Assembly: GCA_914767715.1 (NCBI GenBank)
Contig: OU612065.1
Location: 37,696,001 to 37,760,000 of the forward strand
Origin: Membranipora membranacea
Taxonomy: Eukaryota > Bryozoa > Gymnolaemata > Cheilostomatida > Membraniporidae
Direction of reading: 5' to 3'
DNA: 64,000 bases
The notes under the pieces were generated by a model, which did not search any database, was not told the origin of the DNA, and worked only from the letters and a program-made list of their open reading frames with translations. A program made the translations under genes and the position numbers. This document shows positions 12,736-24,300 of this stretch, piece by piece; position 1 is the first letter of the stretch, and each line of letters begins with the position of its first letter.

Positions 12736-13802
12736 TAATGTTCCTGTGCAAGTATATTTAGTTTTTTGCTCCACTGCTATGAGAATACTTTGATATGAGC
12801 ATTGGTATAACATAAAAAAATTAATAAGGATGAAATTAAATATCACCTTTTTAAAAACTGCTCAGGAATTTGTTTGATATGATTTATATATCATAAAATC
12901 AAGGTCCCTTATCAGCTGATCACTGATTTTTTAATCTGAGAAATACAAATTAGATTCAGCTATAGCAGATTCAACTGAATTTTATGGTATAATAATCATG
13001 CAGCTCTAGCTTTCTTTGAACAAGGTAAATTCAAAGATTAGTATTGATCAATAAAGTTTGAGTAAAAGTGGCCTCAGTTCAATATGTGCTAAATGAGGGA
13101 TGGTGTGTTGAAAACCTTAAACTATTTTCATTTAAATTTTAGCTACTAAAATTTGCTGGTGCTGGGGGGGGGGCAAATTGTACCAGATAGCCATCCCAGC
13201 CAATGTGAACATGAAAATGACACAATCCCTGTCGGTCTGGGCATGTATCTTGATAGTTTGTTAGCGTCAATCTTTTCAGACCCATTTCACATCTGGATAC
13301 TATATGGACACAACGTTGGGATATCATGGGACTATCTGGGACCTTTTTGGACCATCTTGGAATATCTGAGACAATCCTAGACAATGTGAACATTATCCCA
13401 GCACTAATCCGAGACTAAAACCTTATAGCTAGCAGTAATGTGAAAATCAGTAGAAAAAAAGAAAAATAATGATAATCAGTATAATAGGATCGATGATTGA
13501 CTCTCTATTAATTACAGAGCGAAATTTGGATAACAAACAATGAAAATTATGTGCGTAATTTAATTTTTAAGGGTGAATGAAATCGGCTGGGTATTATATA
13601 ACATTACAGTCAGAATTTGCTTCACTTGATGGTAATAATTTCAAGTTCAATAAACGGTCGCTGGATATGTTTTAATCAGGTTGAGAAGTGTGCCAACAAG
13701 CACAAGATCACTCTCAGGGGCTGACTGAGGTATCTCGGATCAACCTGGGTTCAGGTATCAGGGACCCATAGTAATCAAGCCTTCCAATAAACAAATTTTA
13801 AT

Positions 13803-14123
13803 CTAGTATGGTTGTTCAAAATGCCCCAAAACACGAATGAATGGGAGCAAATCTGAAACTGTGATGCATGTTGTCTTAGCTGCCCCCTTTAGGACGGATT
13901 GACCAGAAGTTTGCTGCCTCGCCTGTTTGTAGAATTGGCATGAGATCACAAAGTGAAGGGCTGTGGCTTTGTCTTGACCACATATTGGGCAGTCTATTTC
14001 ATCTGTTAGCTTGAGTTTTTGCAGGTGTTCCTTGAATGGCCCATGACCAGTTTCAGCTGATATGATGTTACTGATCTCTGAGCGTCCAACGCAGAGGAGC
14101 CCAGTTTTAAATTTAAGATTCAT
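13803..14123 (-). mobile_element. LINE fragment (C-terminal zinc knuckle)
   Basis: The minus-strand frame has ISAETGHGPFKEHLQKLKL, then CPICGQDKATALHFVISC, a CCHC arrangement (C-x2-C-x8-H-x4-C). The 'TGHG-F--HL' segment followed by this knuckle is typical of the ORF2 C-terminus in I/Jockey-like non-LTR retrotransposons. It is short, with no reverse-transcriptase core, so it is a dead 3' piece. Confidence 0.65.
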
Positions 14124-14683
14124 TTAACTATTGAATGATTTTGTCTGATTACTATGTTTACAATTTCTCTGATAAATAATTTTCCAATCCAACACCATCA
14201 CCCACAAGATCACTCAAACAATTGTAAACTAGTTTTGATACTGTAGAAAAAACAACCTGCCAAAGTGCCTGCGCTGCTACAGGGTGGGTCCAGCAGCTTG
14301 TTAGTTTGCATAATCTGAAATTCTCCTCTTTAGTTTTTTACATAAATTTTCATAATCAAACCAGTCGTGAAATAGTGTGACATCCTCGATGTCAGATTTC
14401 TGGAAGCGTAGGCCTAACGATTATTAGCTGACAGAAATCAATTTCCCCTCTGAACTGCCAATACTACTTATTTTCATCATAGGAGGTTGAGTAATAGAAT
14501 AATAATGGATCATACTTCTGTTTAGATTTGACATTGAGGTAGTCAACCTGATCCTTTTCTCCTGATATCCTTTGATTGACAGCTCCAGTCATAATCAAAT
14601 CATTAAACAGTATGCAGATGTGTTGGTTGTATGATCGGTTGTTGGTCTCCTACAGTGACACAGCTCATAACATGGCTTCAGCA

Positions 14684-15768
14684 GTAAATTACATCAAACA
14701 CTAAAATAGTTTAGATTAGCAGTACAGGCAGGATTTGGTAAATATTAGTTCCAGGATTAAGCTTGCTCTGATAAACGATAATGTTTGCTGAGTTTGCAAC
14801 TCTTGTCAGATTGATGGTATTCTGTCGAATGACCAACTACTTGCCTAAAGCTCCCCAATTCAGTATTTGTATGAGCATTTCTTTGGACAATTCATTTTTT
14901 TTGATATTCTAGCTAGAAGAATATAACTTTTATTCTTAAAATGTTAGATTTTGTTTTTAAACGCGAAACTTTGAGGAGAGAAAATTCTCAGTGTGGGAAA
15001 CCAACCTACCTAAGTGGCAGCGGATTTGGAAAACAGTTTGATTGGCATTGAAAGCAATGCATATGCCAGGAATGTCCCCACGTAGAGTAACTATATCTTT
15101 AAATTTTTTGATTCAGCCTGCGTTGATTAACAGAGGCACTGACAGTTTGGAATTGAAGCATACACTGAACAAAAAAGGTTGTAGCAATTCACTAGTGCGC
15201 AGTGCATGAAATCTCATTTCAGGCTATATACAGGCTAATATCATTTTCATCTTGCCCCTCTGGATCAATCCATTCTTACACAACTTTCGACCACTTTAGA
15301 TAAGTTATGCGATTGCTGCAGTTTTCTTTCCTGGTAGCCTTAGGATTGCTCTTATAAACACACATTTGTATGCGCATACATTGGGACTCTCAAATTTTAT
15401 CCCAGAATATATGATAATCATTGTGTTTTGTTTGCTATGACATTATTTCAGTAAGACAGCCACATCAAATTCTAGATAGAACAACAAGGTTGAAAGTATG
15501 ATATGAAGTTTTAAATTGAATCCAAAATTGGCCAGTCAAAACTGCTGTGATGAGCCCAATGTCACAATGACATTGCCTCCTCCTTGTCTGGTGACTATAT
15601 TGATCGGGTTGAGATACTTGGGATACATGGCCATGAAATTATAGTGTTCCACAGTGGGAGTAAGCGGAGCCATATCACAATCTACTTTGTTAACTGCTTG
15701 CTATTGGTACGAGCAAGCTGTTAGGGTTCTTTCAAAAAGTGACACCATGATATCCAAAAAGAGACTTC
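14684..15768 (+). repeat. Duplicated block upstream of Asn-Gly-repeat copy 2, pair with 1-1078
   Basis: Direct copy of 1-1078. A partial third relative lies at about 34915-35470, just before the P-type element. Confidence 0.75.
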
Positions 15769-15926
15769 AAATCTATAGTATCAGATGAGGAAACAATTAA
15801 TAAATGTCAAAGAGACACTCATCAATCAATTAATAGGCAACTGCTCATCAACACAGTAGTTACATCGGCAAAAATATAACAGGATATATGATATGACAGG
15901 ATTAGGATGCTGTATGATTGTCGGCC

Positions 15927-16006
15927 TATAAAAGGCAGTGTGGATAGAATGTAGCTCACAGAACACAGTTCATCACACAAGTAACACAGTCTCTATATCA
16001 ACTAAG
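15927..16006 (+). promoter_or_regulatory. TATA box and non-coding exon 1 of Asn-Gly-repeat copy 2
   Basis: TATAAAAG at 15927-15934 lies about 80 bases before the splice donor at 16007. The leader, with CACAGTTCATCACACAAG and CAGTCTCTATATCAACTAAG, is repeated almost unchanged before the copies at 39484 and 53727. The upstream block with ATAGGCAA and TAGTTACATC also recurs before 53514. Confidence 0.7.
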
Positions 16007-16149
16007 GTGAGGCAACAATTCTACACAGTCTCAGTTTCTTTTCACATGCTTATGAAGTAATCATAAACTACTAGCAAAGTGATACTCCGAATAAACCTTC
16101 TTTCATTATTTTTGATTTGCTTTCTTTTAGAATATATTCTTCTGTTATC

Positions 16150-16398
16150 ATGCTTGCACTGAGAGTACTCGTCCTTCTGGTTGTGGCCGTGGCTTTTGCA
16201 CAGTGTGGAGGCAAAGGAGGAAGCAAAAGGGGTTCTAGTAGCGGTACTAATGGAAACGGAAACGGTAACGGAAACTCAGACGGAGGAGAAAATGGTAATG
16301 GAAACGGAAATGATAACTCAGGAGGTGGTACCAATGGAAATGGCAACGGAAACAACAACTCCGGTGGCAAAGACTATAGCTATAAATGGTCTAAATAA
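16150..16398 (+). CDS. Secreted Asn-Gly-repeat protein, copy 2
   Basis: The 82-residue precursor starts with the signal peptide MLALRVLVLLVVAVAFA. The mature part starts QCGGKGGSKRGSSSG and continues with NG dipeptide runs (TNGNGNGNGNSDGG and similar), ending DYSYKWSK. It has one Cys, no other recognisable domain, and strong Gly/Asn bias. Gene structure: TATAAAAG at 15927-15934, a non-coding exon ending at 16006 (donor GTGAGG), an intron of 124 nt, an acceptor TTTCTTTTAG, and exon 2 from 16131. AATAAA is at 16506-16511. It is nearly identical to the copy at 53727 including flanks. Function is unknown: a structural matrix, adhesive or glycine-rich defence peptide are all possible. Confidence 0.8.
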   Translation: MLALRVLVLLVVAVAFAQCGGKGGSKRGSSSGTNGNGNGNGNSDGGENGNGNGNDNSGGGTNGNGNGNNNSGGKDYSYKWSK

Positions 16399-16744
16399 AG
16401 ATAATCTGATCATGACCGAAGAAGGACTGCAAATGCTGTATTTCTGATGTATTCGTTTCACCAAATTGACTTTGAATTTGCCTTGTTTTTTATTGAATCT
16501 TAATCAATAAAGCAAATTTAGAAAATTAATTGTCACTTCTGCTAACTTTAATATAGCACCATACATAGTCACTCTGACATAACATTGCCGGCTATACCTA
16601 GAACAAGCAGAAATAATTGATGAGCTGTAATCTGAGCGGGAAAAAACATAATCACAGAAAACTTTTCATGTTAGATCACAATTCATGCAAATAAAAACAC
16701 AAGGATATGACCTATATAATCAGACCATGTAGTATGTAATTTAT

Positions 16745-16797
16745 GTCCATATATATATACATATATATATATATATAAATATATATATATATAGATT
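16745..16797 (+). repeat. TA microsatellite after Asn-Gly-repeat copy 2
   Basis: Imperfect (TA)n. The homologous site after copy 4 is 54318-54352, and there the right flank is a different Asn-Gly gene fragment. Other TA runs: 29657-29685, 38031-38044, 62373-62398. Confidence 0.85.
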
Positions 16798-16799
16798 TA

Positions 16800-18185
16800 T
16801 AACCACGCTTTTATGGGACGGTATGGTATATATTTCCCCAACTAAGTGGACCAAATTTTTTGTGGGGGCAGAAAAAAACCCCACACTTATAAAGTTGTTT
16901 AGGCAGCCCTAGAGCCTACTGGGATTGCTCCTAACCCTATGTCTAATAACTTCATAATTTGAAATTATATTTTAAGAAGACAACTCCAACCCACAAAAAC
17001 GAGCAATTTGGATATGTGTTTCTCTTAAACCCTGCGGGGTCACAGGATTTCCGTCCCACAGGTACCAGAGTAAACACATAATTATTACCCATAATAGTTG
17101 GTTTGCGGGGTAAACATAGTCATAAAAACCAAGGAAGTTCACGAAAATCCTCCTATAAACTAAATGGGTATCCATGGATGAAGATTTAACGTATAACCCA
17201 ACAGATTATATTTTATCCTTGCTGCAATCTTTATCAGCTTTGCAAAGATTTTTAGTATTTGAGGAAATAGCTTACAGTGTGTGTCAATCATCTAAGAGAT
17301 CACTTTGTTCCTTGCATGATTTAGACACAGATGCATCAATCATCAGATGCGCTTTGCAGTGTTGCTGATCCTAATGTTATTATTCGAAAACCAATCTATC
17401 TGCCTATAGCGACATGTTCTTGGCACTATTAACTCAGTACGGACAAGCAACATCGTGCCATATGTGTTTGTAAAATGATTTCCAAGTGGAATTAGTGATG
17501 CCGCCTTTAGTCATTGGATGGAATAACCTTGGCTCAGAAACACTTCGGCATAGCACGCAACCCAAAACAAAAAGCCTAAACCCAAACTCACCAACCCATT
17601 TTGGTCTTGGCCCAAACATATGTGCATAACTGGGCCTTAATGTGCACAGCACCGAGTCACACAGCTCAGGAATCATAGCCATAATATATACGCCTGCCTC
17701 TGGGTTAGTGCTTGACCACGTAACTGTTTTGGAGACGTAACATTCCATTTATAACCCATGTTCAGATCGGTATTAGGGTCTGGATGCAGCTCTACTTAGA
17801 TAATGGATTGTGTTCCCTGATGCGTGTCACTCAGATATTGTCAATGCTGCTAGTTGAGAAAATTCACTAGTTGTGTGCACTACTGCCCTCATTCTTCTGC
17901 ATTCAGGAATCTGAGGATCAGGACAGAAAACAGGACCCCTCATCTATGAAATGATTTGAGTTACATATTTTGGGATATATACAGTTTAGAAAATTGCTTG
18001 TGTAAATGAATTGTGCCTAATAATTTAACGATAAACCTGTTTACAATGGTTGACGATAATAGTATTTTGTGCTCATAGTTACTGACAACTTACACATCCT
18101 ATGCTTGTTAATCACATTCTTTCCAAAATGTACTACGCCTAAACATTTAACTGTGCTTCCTATCTAATAAGAGTTCGTAATAGAC
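16800..18185. other. Unassigned stretch before the recombinase-like gene
   Basis: Less AT-rich than its surroundings, with no match elsewhere in the window. Short frames occur on both strands (17174-17368 plus, 17434-17748 minus), with no domain I recognise. It may hold an old retroelement or the 5' region of the gene at 18186. Confidence 0.4.
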
Positions 18186-18374
18186 ATGGGTCGGAGGAAA
18201 AAGAAAATCTCGGATGAGTTTGCAGACATACAAAAAGGAACACCCATCACTGCCCTGTATCCCCCAGATGGGAGATGGTACGCAGCAAAAGTAATAAGTT
18301 GGGAGAGAAATAAAGTTACAGTTGAGTACACCTCAGACAACCACAGGCGTTGCCTGAAGCCATTCCAAATACAG
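18186..18374 (+). CDS. Exon 1 of the recombinase-like gene: Tudor-like domain
   Basis: The 63 codons start with a basic stretch (GRRKKK). A segment reading GTPITALYPPDGRWYAAKV then VTVEYTSD follows. The DG-x-WY-x-A-x-V pattern followed by a V-x-Y strand is typical of Tudor/SMN-type barrels, which usually bind methylated lysine or arginine. The donor is ACAG|GTATGA. The exon ends in phase 0, unlike the phase-1 exons that follow. An in-frame stop 18 bases before the ATG makes this start convincing. Domain assignment rests on pattern only. Confidence 0.6.
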
Positions 18375-21300
18375 GTATGATAGCAAATAAATCTGCTGCT
18401 CATCACTATTTAAAATCATTGTATCCATATTGCATGTGTTTTCAACTTTTTTGTTCATTTTATAGAAACAGTAACACTTTTGACGTAGCCTACCATCTGG
18501 TCATCAAATTTGATCAAGTACGCAGCACCCTATTTTCACATTTTGGTATTACTCCATCCACTTGTGTATGTGTTTTGTATAGATGCAAATCAAAGGTATG
18601 TTTTGTTTGTTCGCTCAAACATTTACTTGTTCCGTTTTCTTAAACAGTAGATAAACCTACATCCAATTTTGCCATTTGAGATTATTGATGTTATTGCCAT
18701 GAAATGCTCGAGTTTGGACAAAGTAGATGTTTGGTTCTGTCAAGGCATTATTATTGGATCTTTGGTTGCACGTTGAGTGGAAGATATGCGAAGCACCGAT
18801 TTTGAAGACGGATAGACTTTTTGTCAAACTGGTTCAATTAATTACACTTTCTCTTCCCATTCTGTATTCTTTAATAGTGTGTCAAGTCATTATTTTCCAA
18901 GCTACGGGGTCTCTACATTCATTGACTGGCTCATCCATTGATATATTATGCTATTATTAATTAATATTCATAATGATCCACTTGTGGGCAGTTTTGCAGG
19001 CTGTTGTGCAATTTCAAGTTTGATCTGTTCTTGTTTGTTCGAAAATTCAGATAGTAGCTCAACAGACAAAGACTATGCTAATACATGTAGTTCAAAAGAG
19101 GTAGATACCGACATAGATGGAGTAGCTGCATTAACCCCAGGAGCTGGTGATGACGTAGATGGAGCAGCTGCAGTAAACCCGGGAGTTGGTGATGCAGTTG
19201 GTGGGTAGATTGGTTTGAGCCAGGCACTGTTATTGTACTTTGGTATGATTCGTAACCCAAGCCTATGTAGCAGTTTGAGTTTGAAAGATGCACCGTGACT
19301 GCGTGTAATATTAATTGCATAGCAGTGGGGACCTTGATTTCTGTTCGGAGAAATTTGTACAAATTTGCAATAACGATTCCAGGCCTGCAATATATTTCAT
19401 ATACATGTGCCACTCATTTTGTTGGTTCAAAGGTTTCTGTGTTCAAAATGCTAAAGGGTCTTTACATACATTGATTGGTCGACCCATTGACTGCTCAGAT
19501 TAGCAATGATGATATTCTTATAAACATCCATTCGTCTTAAACTTTAGACTTATTTCTTCGATTTAAAGCTGGTGATGACATAGATGGAGCAGCTGCAGTA
19601 AACCCGGGAGTTGGTGATGCAGTTGGTGAGTAGATTGGTTTGAGCCAGGCACAGTTATTTTACTTTGTTATGATTTGCAACCCAAGCCTATGTAGCAGTT
19701 TGAGTTTGGAAGGTGCACCACTGCGTGTAATATTAATTGCATAGCAGTGGGGACCTTGATTTCTATTTTGAGAAATTTGTACTAATTTGCAACAACGATT
19801 CCAGGCCTGCAATATATTTCATAAACATGTGCCACTCATTTTGTTGGTTCAAAGGTTTCTGTGTTCAAAATGCCATGGGGTCTTTACATACATTGATTGG
19901 TCGACCCATTGACTGCTCAGATTAGCAATGATGATATTCTTATAAACATCCATTCGTCTTAAACTTTTGACTTATTTCTTCGATTTAAAGCTGGTGATGA
20001 CATAGATGGAGCAGCTGCAGTAAACCCGGGAGTTGGTGATGCAGTTGGTGAGTAGATTAGTTTGAGCCAGGCACAGTTATTGTACTTTGGTATGATTTGT
20101 AACCCAAGCCTATGTAGCAGTTTGAGTTAGAAAGGTGCACCACTGCATGTAATATTAATTGTATAGCTGAGGGGTACTTGATTTCTGTTTTGAGAAATTT
20201 GTACAAATTTGCAATAATTATTCCAGACCTTCAATATATTTCATAAACATGTGCCACTCATTTTGTTGTTCCAAAGGTTTCTGTGTTCAAAATGCTATGG
20301 GGTCTTTACATACATTGATTGGTCGACCCATTGACTGCTCAGATTAGCAATGATGATATCCTTATAAACATCCATTTGTCTTAAACTTTTGACTTATTTC
20401 TTCGATTTAAAGCTGGTGATCACATAGATGGAGCAGCTGCAGTAAACCCGGGAGTTGGTGATGCAGTTGGTGAGTAGATTGGTTTGAGCCAGGCACAGTT
20501 ATTTTACTTTGGTATGATTTGCAACCCAAGCCTATGTAGCAGTTTGAGTTTGGAAGATGCACCACTGCGTGTAATATTAATTGCATAGCAGTGGGGACCT
20601 TGATTTCTATTTTGAGAAATTTGTACAAATTTGCAACAACGATTCCAGGCCTGCAATATATTTCATAGACATGTGCCACTCATTTTGTTGGTTCAAAGGT
20701 TTCTGTGTTCAAAATGCTATGGGGTCTTTACATACATTGATTGGTCGACCCATTGACTGCTCAGATTAGCAATGATGATATTCTTATAAACATCCATTCG
20801 TCTTAAACTTTAGACTTATTTCTTCGATTTAAAGCTGGCGATGACATAGATGGAGCAGCTGCAGTAAGCCTGGGAGCTGGTGATGACATAGATGGAGCAG
20901 CTGCAGTAAACCCGGGAGTTGGTGATGCAGTTGGTGAGTAGAGTGGTTTGAGCCAGGCACAGTTATTTTACTTTGGTATGATTTGCAACCCAAGCCTATG
21001 TAGCAGTTTGAGTTTGGAAGGTGCACCACTGCGTGTAATATTAATTGCATAGCAGTGGGGACCTTGATTTCTGTTTTGAGAAATTTGTACAAATTTGCAA
21101 TAACGATTCTAGGCCTGCAATATATTTAATAAACATGAGCCACTCATTTTGTTGGTTCAAAGGTTTCTGTGTTCAAAATGCTATGGGGTCTTTACATATA
21201 TTGATTGGTCGACCCATTGACTGCTCAGATTAGCAATGATGATATCCTTATAAACATCCATTCGTCTTAAAATTTAGACTTATTTCTTCGATTTAAAGCT

Positions 21301-24300
21301 GGTGATGACATAGATGGAGCAGCTGCAGTAAGCCTGGGAGCTGGTGATGACATAGATGGAGCAGCTGCAGTAAGCCCGGTAGTTGGTGATGCAGTTGGTG
21401 AGTAGATTAGTTTGAGCCAGGCACGGTTATTGTACTTTGGTATGATTTGTAACCCAAGCCTATGTAGCAGTTTGAAAGGTGCACCACTGCATGTGTACAT
21501 AATATCTGATTCTAGAAGTTCCTCACCCCCACCATTTTCCCAAAATATTGCCATGATGCCTATGTTGAGTTTTCCCTGTAATTGTTAGCAACACAGATAT
21601 CCGGCAATGGTTTATCATAGTCACAGGTTCTGCTCATCACTACATTTTAAATGGTGCCGATAATTAAGTATTTTGAGCGACTTCCTTATTATTGCTTGAT
21701 TCAGGGCCTCCAAGCTTCAACCTTGATAAGTATTCATTTACCGGAAGAGCAATGTGCACCTTCTTCATTATCTAGCAATGCCCCTGACACAAGAAGAACA
21801 TTTTCATCTCAGACGACAGTACGCAATGGCTGGTGATGATCTTATGGTAGCCTTGGCAGGTAGGTAACCATGAATAATATTTAGGCATGCAAGTGTTTTC
21901 AATGTTGAGGAATTATCTTGAGGGCAAATCAGGGTTCATGATGCACATACAATTTGTTTATCTGATCCAACTGGTTAATGTGTAATTGATATAATTATAA
22001 ACCAGAAAATCTCTAAACAATGTATTACTCTTAGCTGATGCTCCAAACATTGATGACGGATGGCAGGCCCCAGAAGGAATTTCTGCTAGAGATGAACTGA
22101 TGACAGCAACCAGTTTGGCTGCTCACGCAGAGGCCACTAGATATAGTCAGCATCACTCTCAAGATAATGTGGGCTCATTGCTTTCACTAATTGGAGAAGT
22201 AGATAAAAGTGATTTGCCAGATCTGACGAAAAATCCTCCTAATCTTAGACGATGTGGTATGCCAAGTAAGCTTTCAGGGCTCAATCTATACTAACCTCGT
22301 TTCTCATGTGTTGTTAATGGCCGTGTACCATGAATAATAATGTTGACTGTTCAGCACATTTTATAATTTATGTTATAGGTAGTGAGGATAACCTTGTGCG
22401 GCAGCTATTTATTAGCAAAATAATTTATACTTATGAGGTTTGCAAATTAAGCTGATCCTGGTAAAATGTAGTAATGTAAGGTTAATTGATGGATTACTCG
22501 CAGCAGTGTAATTTCCTGCAACATAGTGACAAACCGCCTCACAAATTTAGAGGTTTTTAGCATATATAATGTATATTCACAGTAACTATATACTCGGAAT
22601 AATGTCTGTTTTATTCAGAGCCGGCAGCCCTACCTCCTATTGAGACATTTTGCACAGGTTGGTTAGCCAATGTGAATTGTTATCAGGCCTGTGATTTGTT
22701 CGCTTATCTGTGTTTTTTAAGCAGATTTTTGGTTTGCTAGTATGTGTACTTGTTCTGTCAATTTCGGCTTACGATCCATAAATTAACATTTCCTCTAGGA
22801 TATTACTGTCATGAATCCCAGCAAGCAGTTTCAAAAATTTTCAATCACAGGTCAGATTGAGTCACCATATAGTATAATCATCGAATATTCCATGAATACA
22901 GGTGTCTGTAGCTGCTAGTTGCATTAGTTTAAATAGTGGGACAAGTAAATGCGGCATGCTTCACAGAATATTTCCTCTATCATCTACCTACAAAACGATA
23001 GTTTTTTAAAGTTGTGAGTAAACATCATGATTTCCGGACTCTATAATTTGCATACCATGATCGTTAGAAGTTTGGTCTTGTTAAATCTTAGCAGATATGA
23101 GAGGACAAGAGCGAGATTGGCAAGAACAGACAGACGAGAATGACATCGATTCTGATATCGATCAGCTATGGTTGCCTAATTCCCAGCGCCCCAATGTTTG
23201 GCCAGCACGATCTAGTGGTAGCGAAAGTACAGATAGTTCCTCAACAGACAACGAGGCAGATACCAAAAAGGATAATCAAGGTGGAGCAGCCGCAGTAAGC
23301 CCAGGAGTTGGTAGTGCAGTTGGTGAGTACATTGGTTTGAGCCAGGCACGGTTATTGCACATTGGTACGATTTGTAACCACTGCCTACGTAGCAGGATGA
23401 GTTTTAAAGGAGCACCACTGGGTGTAACATTAATTGTATAGCTGAGGGGCATGTGATTTCTGTTTTGAGGAATTCGTACAAATTTGCAATAATGATTCCA
23501 GGCATTCAATATAATTCATATATATGTGCCACGTTTTTTGTTGGTTCAGATATTTACGGGTTTACACTGCTTATGGGGTCTTTACATACAATGATTGTTT
23601 ATGCTAGCAATGATGAAGTACTCATAAACATCCACTCGTCATGAACTTTCGACTTATTTCCTCGATATAAAGTTTACTCTGTCAATGCTTGTTCGAAAAG
23701 CAGATAATAGCTCAACAGACAAAGACTATGCTAAAAGTGTTAGAGAGGTAGATACCCACATAGATGGAGTAGCTGCAGTAAGCCCAGTTGGTGATGCTGT
23801 TGGTGAGTATATTGGTTTGAGCCAGGCACGGCTATTGCACATTGGTATGATTTGTAACCCAATTTTCTGTTGCAGAATGAGTTTAAAGCGTGCTGCATTG
23901 TTGTATTTGATCTTAATTGTGTAGCTAGGGGGTACTTCATTTCTGATTTGAGAATTTTGTGCAAATTTGCAACAATGGGTTTAGGCCTTACAAGCAACTT
24001 TATAATATTGATTCATGGGCTTGAAACAGTTTCACCATTCGATGTTATTAGTGTTTCAAGGTGGCTGTAGTTTTGACATATTTCTATCGGCTTTGGTAGA
24101 TGAAGATGAAACCAAGGTGCTGTACTCTGCATACAAAACTCAACTAAAATCAGGTAGGTCTGCCTTTTCTCATAAAATAATTTGAATTTATCCTTGTTGC
24201 AGACTGTGTTACTAGTGGGAAAATATCACAATGCAAGCAATGGATGATTCTAGCGACTAAATGTAGAATTTCGATAATGCATGCTTGAGTTTTTAAATCA

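Noticed and set aside
16071-16370. Pro/Leu-rich minus-strand frame (PLPFPLVPP...) at 16071, 39447 and 53657
   Set aside because: It is the antisense of the Asn-Gly repeats.
16181-16447. Glu/Thr/Met-rich frame (METETVTETQ...) over the Asn-Gly gene, also at 39515, 53758 and 4000
   Set aside because: It is the +1 reading of AAYGGN repeats and has no signal peptide or splice support. The frame with the signal peptide is the real one.
17434-17748. 104-residue minus-strand frame
   Set aside because: No recognisable domain, no splice or promoter support. Mentioned only as part of the unassigned stretch.
19078-19413. Minus-strand frames across the exon array (LPGLLQLLHLCHHQL repeats)
   Set aside because: Antisense of the D/A/G repeat exons plus introns. 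The sense strand has matching splice sites and phases.
19315-19503. Repeated 62-residue plus-strand frames (MHSSGDLDF...) at 19315, 19737, 20581 and 21045
   Set aside because: They lie wholly in the introns of the array and repeat only because the introns are duplicated. One unit carries a premature break (the 20.1-20.3 kb copy).
20844-20880. GTAAGC inside the 99-nt array exons as an alternative donor
   Set aside because: Using it (CA|GTAAGC) would end the exon in a phase that breaks the frame with the next exon.
19051-21480. CRISPR-like regular repeats
   Set aside because: Units are 422 bp with exon-intron structure in an intron-bearing genome. There are no short repeats with unique spacers.
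22801-22850. Possible 52-nt exon (GATATTACTGTCATG...) with AG and GT borders
   Set aside because: Its length does not fit the phase 1 to phase 1 requirement between the neighbouring exons. It may be used in another isoform, but I left it out.
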